DNA from: Picocystis sp. L7
Lineage: Eukaryota; Chlorophyta; Picocystophyceae; Picocystales; Picocystaceae
Length of the DNA stretch: 64,000 bases
Direction of reading: 5' to 3'
Assembly: GCA_020975725.1 (NCBI GenBank)
Contig: QXJR01000003.1
Location: forward strand, 1,116,001-1,180,000
Made by a program: the position numbers and the translations under genes. Under the pieces are notes generated by a model. It saw nothing but the letters and a program-made list of their open reading frames with translations. It had not been told where the DNA came from and did not search any database. This document shows, piece after piece, positions 19,206 through 28,331 of this stretch. How positions within the stretch are numbered: position 1 is the first letter of the stretch; each line of letters opens with the position of its first letter.

Positions 19206-21411
19206 CAATGGTTAGCACGGGCAAGTTTCCCACATACAGCTTGTATCTCTCGAGCAAATCTACTATTTGCGAGGGGGCACAACTTATGGCAACATTGATC
19301 ATGATATTGTGGAGACTATCGATGCAAACTTGCTTTCACTTAGTTTTCAAGAATGTATCCGGCCATATGTTAAGCCACGAGGATGGAGGGCTCAACCGAG
19401 ACTGAATTATTTGCATGAATGCATTGAAAGGGACCCTGGGTCCCAGGCCCCCCTACGAGGAGCCTCGGTCTCCCCTTCATCCTGGGTCACCCACTAGGGG
19501 GCCCTGGATTGGGTTATACTAGCTTGTGCGTGGGTCGCCTCTTCTGGCTTGATTGGGGACGGACAGTCCCCCCCGGTCATTTTGATAGAACCCCCGATCA
19601 CTGTACAGATACCGGTGTTGAAAAGTGGTCTCTTCCCTCTGGTAAATTTCTGCAGTGCTCATATTTGTAAGGCTGTTGTGAACTGGTCGGTAGGGTTTTT
19701 TTCTATCCCTCCGTACGTTCACCTGTTGATCCGGTATGGCGTTACGTCAATGATGATGTTCGTTACTCGTTCGAGAGCTTCTCGTGGCGCTCGATGGAGG
19801 AAGAAGGCACTTTGTTGATTGCTTGTCACGTTCTAAGTTCTATTACAGGTAAGGTGTCGCGCTCCTTATATAGTCGCGTTGGTTTGTTTGTCCAATGGTT
19901 TGCCATTGGTCTACTTCAATGTGGTTTACACGAGTTTATTGGGCTCAGTTGCTCATTCCTCGGACGCACAATTTGTCTCGTCCCACGAAATGTTTGTCGA
20001 CCCAAATGTCGATCCGTCGGTCGACCCTTTGGTTGGGGCTGGAAACAGGGAAACCCTCTTGGTTGGGGTTGTCCACTCCTCCAATACTTCAGGTACTTCA
20101 ACAACCGGTCCCTAACTCGAGGCCCCAAGAGAGAAGGGTATTCGATCGAGGGTTCCCCAATCCCGAGGCTCTACCCTGGAGGATCGGACGGCCAGAAGGG
20201 CTCCAGCAGCCCTTGCTCCCCAACAGAATGGATCTCCACCGCTGGGTCGGGCACCAGACCAACCAAGAGATCTTTGCTGAGCAGATCTCATGGTGGATAA
20301 GGTCTGGAAACACCACTCCCCTTCGAGAAGCCACCTAGGACTTCCCACAGGATCTTGCAATTGAAGTAGAACCTTCCTTATCTCAGCTCCAGGCGCGCTT
20401 TGGTTCTCCGCATCTCCCAACTCAACGTGGAACCTTCTCCACACGCAAAGTGCCAGAAACTTGGGCTGTTGTACGACCTGCTATCGCTTCACAATCTGAC
20501 CCAAGCCAACCAACCACAACAACATATACCGTTCCCCTTGCGCAGTTGCCACACAAAGATTTGCTAGTACCATTAGTTGTTCAGCACCAACATCCTTGAA
20601 GCTTCATACTTAGCCTAGCGAAAAAATTGCACTAGGAGCACACTTTTGCAGTGTGTCCGTGCAATCGTCCGAATTTATGCATTTAAACAAAGGACAAGCT
20701 AAAAAGTTGTGTAGCCCTTAGGCCCATGTGCCAATCGTAATGATACGCACCTATGAGTCAAAGTATAAATATCTTTTCCACTTTCAAGACTATTGACTTG
20801 CTGTTAACTTGGAGCTTGTGAGCTGCATTTCAAACGCCTCAAAGACTCATGCAACTTCATACGCAATAATAGAGGGTTAGAACGGAAGAGCCGCCTCCTC
20901 ATACACATCTTTCGTATATGCTCTCAAGTCAGAGGATGGCTGTCGTTGCGCATGAAGAGACTACTCCCTGATGGATTCTTTGGCTTTTGCCAATAAGTTG
21001 CCGACTTCATTGCTAGGCCCTTAATTGTAAATAAAGTGCACGACATGGTTATTCATGAGCTATGTCATGCCACATTGTGTGCATAGAAAAATGGGAACTT
21101 GCAGTATCGATCAGCTTTGGAATTTTGCATCGTACATACAACATCGCGCTTAGCAACCCACAACAACTGATATGCAATGCTAACAAAGTGTGAATGAGAG
21201 TCACGAGAATATTTCCCTCCAACTGTAAAGAAAAGCCGGGACAAGCACTTGATCACTTTGGCCCACTATTCATACACGGTGTGGAAGGTGCTTGGACTCA
21301 AAGTCGAGCAGTTTTACTCCCAAAGGCATTGTCAAGAATGATGTACAAGGATATAAGGGGGAAAGCTTTCTAATCGCACATTGGTGCCATTGTACCTAAT
21401 AGGAGACATCT
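19206..21411. other. Unassigned 2.2-kb region, no host gene
   Basis: No recognised gene. Near 19435-19510 there are several short G/C palindromes (GGGACCCTGGGTCCC and GGGGGCCC). Between about 19895 and 20600 a Pro/Gln/Ser-rich coding-like stretch can be read on the plus strand (for example WAVVRPAIASQSDPSQPTT), interrupted and without a known domain. The rest, to 21411, is AT-rich and featureless. It may be remains of another mobile element of unknown class; I see no terminal repeats that would define one. Confidence 0.4.
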
Positions 21412-22494
21412 TTACAAAAGTACCTCTTGCATATGCCTACCGTGTTCCCCCAAAATTTCATCAAGAACTTGCTTTTGTGCCATCCAAAGCGCTACTACTT
21501 GGTTATAGAGACACCGATCGTACCTATTTTCCATCTCAATTCGGTGTACTAATTCGGGGTGTCTCGTTTGCAAATGGAGAACTTGGCTCGCTGCATCTCG
21601 AAAATTCTGCTGCGTTGATCCCATCCTAGATCGAACTTGTTGACCAAAGAAAGCGCCAAGGGAATCAAGACCTTCATTCAATTCGTCTGTTGGAATTGTG
21701 AAGGTAAATTGTTGTAAGTTGTACAAAGCTTGATTGTACAAAGTAGCCCACTCTTCCGCTGTGTTTCTCTTTGCGCCAGCCAAGTACAAAACTTGGAAGT
21801 TTCGTGGCATTATTGATGCTTGTCCATTGTAAGTGCCATGTTCAATGAAAGATTCCACATGCTGAGCCAAATTTTTCACAATGCCGTTCTCGTCGATTTC
21901 CAGGTCTCGCCAAACTTGTAACATGGTTGAGACAACTCTGGACACTGGTTCTCTTGACGTGGTCACAAAGATAAAATTATTCACCGGCAAGTCAGTTTCA
22001 AAGAGCCGTTTTTCGTTGAAAACAACTTGATATGGTTTGTTTGACAGAAAATGTTCTAACTCTTCCACTGAACGATTTGTCAAATTTCGTAAATCTTCCT
22101 CTCCATTGCAATTGTGCGTCTCGGGGGTGCTCAGGTTGGTCTCGTGAAAAAACCTGCAAAGTGTCGTCCCTCCACACTTGAATTGATGTTGCACATACAC
22201 ACGTTTGTGTTTGCGAATGAAGTTCTCTCTTTCCTCCATCATCCGGCGTTTAATAGCTTGGAAAACCCCATCGTCCATTTTCAATTTGGGACACTGGTGC
22301 ACATCCTCTACAGAAATCGCGTCAGGTGCAATGCTTTTTGTGTCGAGGTTCTTCTTCGCAAGGATGTCCCTTCCATTCTTTGCGTAGCCAGCACATATCA
22401 TCCCTCCGTATACTAACGCGCTGACAATGGTGAACAGAAAGAAAACACGACCGACAGCGACTTTCGTTCCCTTCATTGCTTCCGAACGCTTCAT
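21412..22494 (-). CDS. Type II Golgi-type sulfotransferase, paralogue 3
   Basis: A 360-residue member of the same local family, again on the minus strand. A signal anchor lies at about residues 11-36 (VAVGRVFFLFTIVSALVYGG). The sulfate-donor loop is YVQHQFKCGGTTLC, the best match of the three to the KxGGT consensus. The 3'-phosphate motif is TTSREPVSRVVS, where Glu replaces the Asp seen in copies 1 and 2. Conserved blocks: HNCNGEED, VVFNEKRLF, GIVKNLAQHVESFIEHGTYN and FTFTIPTDEL. It lacks the EPWMWPL/DPWMWPL block present in the other two. It is separated from copy 2 by 5.9 kb containing the transposon. Confidence 0.82.
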   Translation of the reverse strand: MKRSEAMKGTKVAVGRVFFLFTIVSALVYGGMICAGYAKNGRDILAKKNLDTKSIAPDAISVEDVHQCPKLKMDDGVFQAIKRRMMEERENFIRKHKRVYVQHQFKCGGTTLCRFFHETNLSTPETHNCNGEEDLRNLTNRSVEELEHFLSNKPYQVVFNEKRLFETDLPVNNFIFVTTSREPVSRVVSTMLQVWRDLEIDENGIVKNLAQHVESFIEHGTYNGQASIMPRNFQVLYLAGAKRNTAEEWATLYNQALYNLQQFTFTIPTDELNEGLDSLGAFFGQQVRSRMGSTQQNFRDAASQVLHLQTRHPELVHRIEMENRYDRCLYNQVVALWMAQKQVLDEILGEHGRHMQEVLL

Positions 22495-23989
22495 GTGCCT
22501 TCCACAGTCGGCCTGCGCTTTTTCTCACCACTTGCGCTGGCCAGTATCTCTTCCGGTAAATCCTACGATGGACGTGCACCCCTGTCCTCGAGCTCTCCCG
22601 CGTCTACAAGCGCGAACGCTGTCCACACGTGCGAAACAGCCTGGCGCCTTTGCCGCGCTTCAACTGCGTCGAAATGTGGTCCTGTGTCGATTGCGAACCG
22701 AGGCACCCACGGAATACCGGGAGTGGCGGGATTCGCTCAGATCAGAAGAGGAGAATGGGACGGGAATGCATCGAGATCCGAACGGTCAACCGTCCCAACG
22801 CTTGAGTGGGGCTCGAACTGCGGGAGTATTGGCCACGCCTCCCCTTTCAAGGCGGGCTGCGAAAAGAACGCTTGATAGGAGACGAGGTCCGTGGAAAGGC
22901 GGGGAATGTCAGGACCAGAGCTTTCATGGATGTGGGGCTTTGGAAGGAGCAACGAAGCGGTTGAATCGATTGGAAGAGAGAAAGGTGAAGGACATGTGCA
23001 TCGAAAATGGCTGTGCTGGATCTTCCTATGCTGGATAGACAGAATTGAATAGCGAAGGGAGAATGGCACTCTTTCCCTCTTGGAAATGTTCACCGACCAA
23101 AGCAAGGGTTCTGAATGGAGGCCTGGAAGTCCTGGTTGACAAAGATGCCTGGCCGAATGATCTGGCATGTTGAGAAACAACGAAGCATGATCGACGCACG
23201 TATCGCTCATCGATTCTTCCTGAAATGAGTGCGGCGTCCTCCAGCAGCAGCAGCACATGCTGACATATCTCAGCGGTGCTGTCAATACGACTTCAATGGT
23301 GACCCTGTCCACTGTATACACATGAAGATTCTTTTGGAAGGATCGCATGTCTTTCAAACCGAAGACTGGCAGACGGGAATTTTTGCTTTTGGTAGCCGAC
23401 CTTCTGTTTGCATTTCTGAGGGTGCAGGTGAACGAGGCGATCAAATTGGGTGTGGCAGTAAATCTTCACGCCGGAGCTTCCAGGGCTCCTTCTCCCTGAA
23501 AGTACTCTCTTCAAAGCTTGTAGCCCAGAGACTGGCTGCATGGATTTCCTCACCAAGATAGTCTTGTTCTGGCACCTGCTTCGCAGCTGGGCGGCGAAGC
23601 CCCTTAAAAACAAAGCAACCAGTCACTGACCCATTTCGTTCTGTAGATGGTGAGGTCTGCTGCTACGTTGCGCATCGAAGACATCCTTTTGCGACTGTTT
23701 ATGGATATCTCCGCGTGACAGAGACACCCTGTGAGAGTCCATCCTCTGCTTGCTGAATCAACAGGCCACCTGGATCGTTCGAAGTGCTTTGTGTCATCCA
23801 TAGAGCTGTCCACAGCAACCACTGCGTTTCGATTCCCTGCCTCAACCTGCACCATGCACGGCCACGTGTGCCAGTTTGGATGGGGCGTGCTGGATCCAGC
23901 ACCACATCATGGACCTGGTATTCTGCCCCAGGTCTAGGGACACGGTTTCAAACAACGCACTTCTTGCGATACGGCTCGGCTTGACGTCG
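22495..23989. other. Divergent intergenic region, possible unassigned short frame
   Basis: About 1.5 kb between sulfotransferase 3 and the VWA gene. A plus-strand ATG at 22568 opens a 156-codon frame (MDVHPCPRALPRLQART...) with a basic start. It has no recognised domain and may be chance. Minus-strand frames in 22.7-23.4 kb look like shadows. Otherwise no gene, repeat or RNA is seen. Confidence 0.4.
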
Positions 23990-25690
23990 ATGGCGAGCTG
24001 CACCTCGCGCGCAAGGTGCTTTCGAGCGCCATGCAAGCCTCCAAGACGAGGGTGTAGGACCGTGCGTTCCTCTGGGAGAGACGTGCAGCGCCTGAGCGAC
24101 GGTCTGAGCGCGCTGCGACAGCTAGACGAGTCGCTCTGGCCCATGCTGCTCGAGCTGCCCATCGCTTCCGGCAGCGTGGAACGAGCTGCCTCGTCGTTGA
24201 AAACTTGGAAAGATTCGTTGAGGAAAGGTGTCCTACCCACTGCTGGTAGTATGAGCTGGCCTGAGGAACCGTTCCGGAGCAAGCTGATGGGAGCCCTTTA
24301 CGAGCTTGAGATGCCTCGGTTCTGTAGAAGGCACCCACAGCTGCTGGATAGCTTGCTGCGACAGATGCTGGAGCTCTCGGCAGAATTCGAAGCTCAGAGA
24401 GAAGAGATGAACGATGATCAGTACGACGGGTTGGAACAGCAGGCCAAGCAGCCTAAAAGCGGGAAAGGAGAGCAAGGGGAGGAGAGGATGGATGACGCCA
24501 TCGCTTCAGATGAGCCCATTGAAGGCGGAGTGCACAAAAGTGATGCAGACACGGACGAAAAGTCAGCGAAAGAATTGCAATTCCATATGGAGCTCAACCA
24601 AGGAGAAAGCAAAGACAAGGACCTGCTCCCTGATGAACAAAGTCAACAGTCGAAGGACGACAAGATCCTTTCAGAAACGGCCGAGAGGATGGCAGAGGAG
24701 CTGATTGAACAGTGGGCTCCCATCACAGAGAAGTTGGACATGGCAAGCCACATGTTTGATAACATTGAAAGCTTACTTGAGGGTCCGGAAGGTTTTGACA
24801 TCACTACCTCGGTCTGGAGGCATTCTGGCTGGAGAGAATTAGATTCCTTACGAAAGAAGCTCGAAAATCTCAAAGAGCTGCGGGAGCTGGTCAGGTCCTT
24901 GGGCAGAGGGGGTGGGAAGGGTCCGTTACGAAAATCCACAGCCGAACGCAGCGTACCAAGGAACCCACTGGGGGTGGTGCGCTCACCACTTGAACCCGTG
25001 GAGACAAGGTCACTGACTCGCAGTGACGACCTGAGCAGAATGCTTCCATCAGAAGCTGCGCTTCTGGCAATGGGTGGGAAATATGGACGGCTGTTGCATT
25101 TTTCTAGAAGAGCAGAGAGAAATCTTACCAGCTATGAGCGCAGTGGCTGGGTGGAAGATCAGTCCATTTTACTCAACTTTCGAGAGGTCAGGCCTTCAGC
25201 AGAATGTGGCCCCATCATTGTATGCTTGGACACATCAGGTTCTATGATTGGTGCGCGTGAGACTGTTGCCAAGGCCGTGGCTCTAGAGTGCATGAGAGGA
25301 GCACATCTACAGCGTAGAAAGTGTTACTTGTATGCCTTCAGTGGGCCCGGACAAGTCGAAGAAATGGAATTGGGAGTAGACACCAAGAACCTTCTCAACT
25401 TACTTGACTTCTTGTCAAACTCTTTCCATGGAGGAACAGATGTAGATGAGCCTCTTGATCGAAGTTTACAGAGGATAAATGATTCACAATGGCAGGATGC
25501 AGATATTCTAATGGTTACAGATGGAGAAATCCGTCCACCCTCTGATGAACTTCTTGAACGTCTTACTGCAGTAAACGAGGACAGAGGCGTGGAATTGCAT
25601 GGTCTCCTAGTATCCTCGCAAATCAATGACGTGATGAAGAATATTTGTACCAAGCTTCATGTCTTCAAGTCTTGGAAAGCTGTGACGTGA
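23990..25690 (+). CDS. VWA-domain protein, ViaA/CoxE-like
   Basis: A 566-residue protein whose C-terminus is a von Willebrand A domain with an intact metal-binding MIDAS: DTSGS (414-418), GGT (481-483) and TDG (510-512). The middle part is helical and strongly charged. Domain order, a long helical N-terminus then a C-terminal VWA, matches bacterial ViaA, the partner of the MoxR ATPase RavA. The start at 23990 gives a leader rich in Ser, Arg and Cys (MASCTSRARCFRAPCK) suggestive of organelle targeting; the frame is open to 23876. The RavA-like gene lies 2.6 kb downstream on the other strand. The pair probably acts as a chaperone module, by analogy. Confidence 0.88.
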   Translation: MASCTSRARCFRAPCKPPRRGCRTVRSSGRDVQRLSDGLSALRQLDESLWPMLLELPIASGSVERAASSLKTWKDSLRKGVLPTAGSMSWPEEPFRSKLMGALYELEMPRFCRRHPQLLDSLLRQMLELSAEFEAQREEMNDDQYDGLEQQAKQPKSGKGEQGEERMDDAIASDEPIEGGVHKSDADTDEKSAKELQFHMELNQGESKDKDLLPDEQSQQSKDDKILSETAERMAEELIEQWAPITEKLDMASHMFDNIESLLEGPEGFDITTSVWRHSGWRELDSLRKKLENLKELRELVRSLGRGGGKGPLRKSTAERSVPRNPLGVVRSPLEPVETRSLTRSDDLSRMLPSEAALLAMGGKYGRLLHFSRRAERNLTSYERSGWVEDQSILLNFREVRPSAECGPIIVCLDTSGSMIGARETVAKAVALECMRGAHLQRRKCYLYAFSGPGQVEEMELGVDTKNLLNLLDFLSNSFHGGTDVDEPLDRSLQRINDSQWQDADILMVTDGEIRPPSDELLERLTAVNEDRGVELHGLLVSSQINDVMKNICTKLHVFKSWKAVT

Positions 25691-27135
25691 CAACCAGTAA
25701 GGGTAGGGGTACCAACAGGCTGGTTCCTGCCACCTGTTCCCTCGATAGAGTACGTCTGTTGCTGATTCTTCACTATGTTGTGTTTATCTTTGCTGTCAAA
25801 TTGGCAAAGCAGTGGACGGTCAAACGGTTGTGAAGGGTTTGACAGCGATCCTTTTCATACTTCACATTCGAGGTGTCACGCTTGCAAGAAGCATGCATCA
25901 AACTCAGCCCTAGACTGCATTCCCTGAGCAGGCAGCTGACAAATGCAAGAGCAAAGATTTTTACTCCAGGCTAAATGATTGGTACATACTTTCACGTTCT
26001 TTTGGCCATACGTGATCTTCAAGCCCCCCTGCCTCCTCTTGACAGCCAGAATGGGCAAGTTGTCTGCTTCTTTTCTGGCATGTTGTATGTGTATATAAAG
26101 TATCTTTTCGAGCCTTTATCAAGAACTTCATCACTGGGCTGCATCTTTTCTATACCCACCCTTTGCTAAAACCCATGGTACGGACTGATTGATCATTGCT
26201 CAAGTATGGCGAGCTAGTTATAAAGAAGTGAAGCATGTGTACTTCAGCAGTGCATGGCTGAACTGCATGAGAGTGACCGTCCATGCTCCTGTATAGGGTG
26301 TTTATTCCAACGACGAAGCCTGTGGTGTACTTTACATATCCGAGGTACAATATCGGGATGGACTCGTCATTTAGGGCTTAGTTTCACGCGAGGAATCCTT
26401 GGTGCATCGGGGTTTCTATAGTTCCAGCCTTACTCTGTCGCAGACTCCATCTCACATGCAGGTGCAAGATTTCAGAACCTCAGCTCGACTCGATAGTACC
26501 ATATGCACGGCACACATTCAAAAGAGAGGCGGATTCAAGGAGGATGAAGCTCAAAATTTTCCATTCATACACGTGATGCGGGGTCATCCATGTATCTTGT
26601 TTCCCTACATGGGTGCATGCTTGCCCCGGGGCAATGCATCAGGTTGTCTAGTCCATTCTCCTTCGGATTCATCAACCCTTCCGACCACATCGCCTGTTCC
26701 TCTTGCATTGGAACGAACTCACCCATCGTAGTTGGTGCTCTCACATGATAGGTCCGCAACTCCCAGGCACCGGTGCAGTGGCTTGTCCATTCTTTCACCT
26801 AACGGGAATTTTTCATTGTTCCATGGCCATGTCCACGAAGATGCTTTGTACCGTTGAACAAGGTTCGCCCCATACGGTGGAGTGGGTTCACAACGAATGG
26901 TGTCAAACACCCCACACCCCTTCACAACCGCCGAAATCTAGACCAACCCGTACCAACCTTCGTTCACCGACCCTATCTCGGACAGTCCCGTCTAATCGTC
27001 TCTTGAACCCGCCAATCCACCGGGTCAATCGCACCGGTTGAAAGGGAACCGGAACCCGGGATCAACCGAGGAAGGCCGGCTTCCCTCGATACTCGACGAC
27101 ATCGGCCGAGTGCGGTCGAACGCGTGACGCGCGCC
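25691..27135. other. Intergenic region; promoter boxes at its right end
   Basis: About 1.4 kb with no supported gene. From roughly 26990 to 27070 it carries CCGGGTCAATCG, CACCGGTTGAAAGGGAACCGG and CCCGGGATCAACCG words. These are related to the GGTTCAATCGG boxes in other intergenic regions, so this is probably the promoter of the next gene. The left 1.2 kb is AT-richer and unassigned. Confidence 0.5.
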
Positions 27136-28323
27136 ATGTTCGCCTCCAAACGAATGGTTCGAGCGACATGGACCGCGATGGTGGCGGTCTTACAGGTCGG
27201 TTTAGGAATCGTGGAGGCGCAGGAGCTGCGATTGGACCTCCCGCGGGCCGACAAGTTCGTGGAGGACGATGGACAGTCCATTACGTTCACGACGTGGATA
27301 TGGGTGTTGATGGTTGCAATTGCAGGAGCCACTTCGGTAGCCTTTGCGTTCGTGCTGTCGTGGAGCGTTCTTCGGGAGAAACGAAAGGGTGTCGATCCTC
27401 CGAAAGAAGCGCCTGAAGATACAGTTGAACCTGGACAAAGACCGACAATCAACCTGGGGCTGCGGGATCTGATGCCAGAAGACTTTGAACTTGTGCCGCA
27501 ATTCAGCCCAGACACCAAACATTACAGTGCATGGATAGACGAAGGAATCAACAGCATCCACCTGACTGCATTTCCTGCCATCACTGGCCACCCTCCAGGG
27601 CTGGACCTGGAAAAGGAACTGAACATTGAAGCAAAGTGCAGGCACGTAGGTTCAAAGAAGGTTCGCAGGATTCCTCTTTCCAGTGGGGAGAGATCTCCAG
27701 ATATCCCCTTTCCGAAGCCTCCAGTGGCAGGTCCATCAAAGAAATCCAAAGACGAGCAAGACCATTCTACAGATCTTGATTCGGACGCGTTGTTGAGTGT
27801 GGAGCTGATTCTGAAACTGGGCACTTCCCCTGAGACCGCTATTCAGAAAGAAAAAAAGGGGGAAAAATATACCCTTCTTTTCTGGAGAAAAGATGGTAGC
27901 TTAGTTTCTGGGAAAATTGTGCCCGAGCTGTATGCAGGTAGCAAAGACCACTTTGTTGCAGAAGTTAATGGAGAAATGGAGGAAATAAAGTCCAGCGCTG
28001 TGGTATACGAGCTTGAGTCCTATACACTTCAGGTGCACAGGCGCTTGAATTTCAAGCGTCTTCCAACAAGGTCAATGAAGGAGGATGCCGCAGCAAAAAA
28101 ACAAGCAGTGACTGAACCAGCCAGCCCACCGCCACAAGTAGCAGCAGGAACATCCTCTAGTGCCCCTACCACGCCAAAAAAGTCTCAGTACCAAACCTAC
28201 TCTCCTCCAAGGGCTCCTCCACCCACGCCTCGAAGACTGGAAAGCATTGTGAAAAAAGACTTGCGTGGCGGTAAGCCATATCCATACACGCAAAAAAATG
28301 TGGCCTCAAAATTTCGTCAGTAG
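27136..28323 (+). CDS. Membrane protein with cadherin-like beta-sandwich, unknown function
   Basis: 395 residues from the ATG at 27136 (the longer frame begins at GTG). Visible parts: a possible signal or leader (residues 1-29, ending GIVEAQ), a membrane helix about 52-76 (TTWIWVLMVAIAGATSVAFAF), and a soluble part. That part includes LVPQFSPDTKHYSAWIDEG, which resembles the opening strands of the cadherin-like beta-sandwich domain common in cell-surface proteins. A second beta-rich segment follows (KYTLLFWRKDGSLVSGKIV), then a Pro-rich tail. It lies between the ViaA-like and RavA-like genes. Its stop is 8 bp from the stop of the RavA-like gene, with which it is convergent. A functional link with that pair is speculation from position. 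Confidence 0.75.
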   Translation: MFASKRMVRATWTAMVAVLQVGLGIVEAQELRLDLPRADKFVEDDGQSITFTTWIWVLMVAIAGATSVAFAFVLSWSVLREKRKGVDPPKEAPEDTVEPGQRPTINLGLRDLMPEDFELVPQFSPDTKHYSAWIDEGINSIHLTAFPAITGHPPGLDLEKELNIEAKCRHVGSKKVRRIPLSSGERSPDIPFPKPPVAGPSKKSKDEQDHSTDLDSDALLSVELILKLGTSPETAIQKEKKGEKYTLLFWRKDGSLVSGKIVPELYAGSKDHFVAEVNGEMEEIKSSAVVYELESYTLQVHRRLNFKRLPTRSMKEDAAAKKQAVTEPASPPPQVAAGTSSSAPTTPKKSQYQTYSPPRAPPPTPRRLESIVKKDLRGGKPYPYTQKNVASKFRQ

Positions 28324-28331
28324 CAATGTCC

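Noticed and set aside
22568-23038. 156-codon plus-strand frame starting MDVHPCPRALPRLQ
   Set aside because: Could be a small gene, but there is no recognisable motif and the end is unremarkable; evidence too thin to list as a gene.
22737-23444. 235-codon minus-strand frame
   Set aside because: No domain, poor composition, overlaps equally long frames on the other strand.
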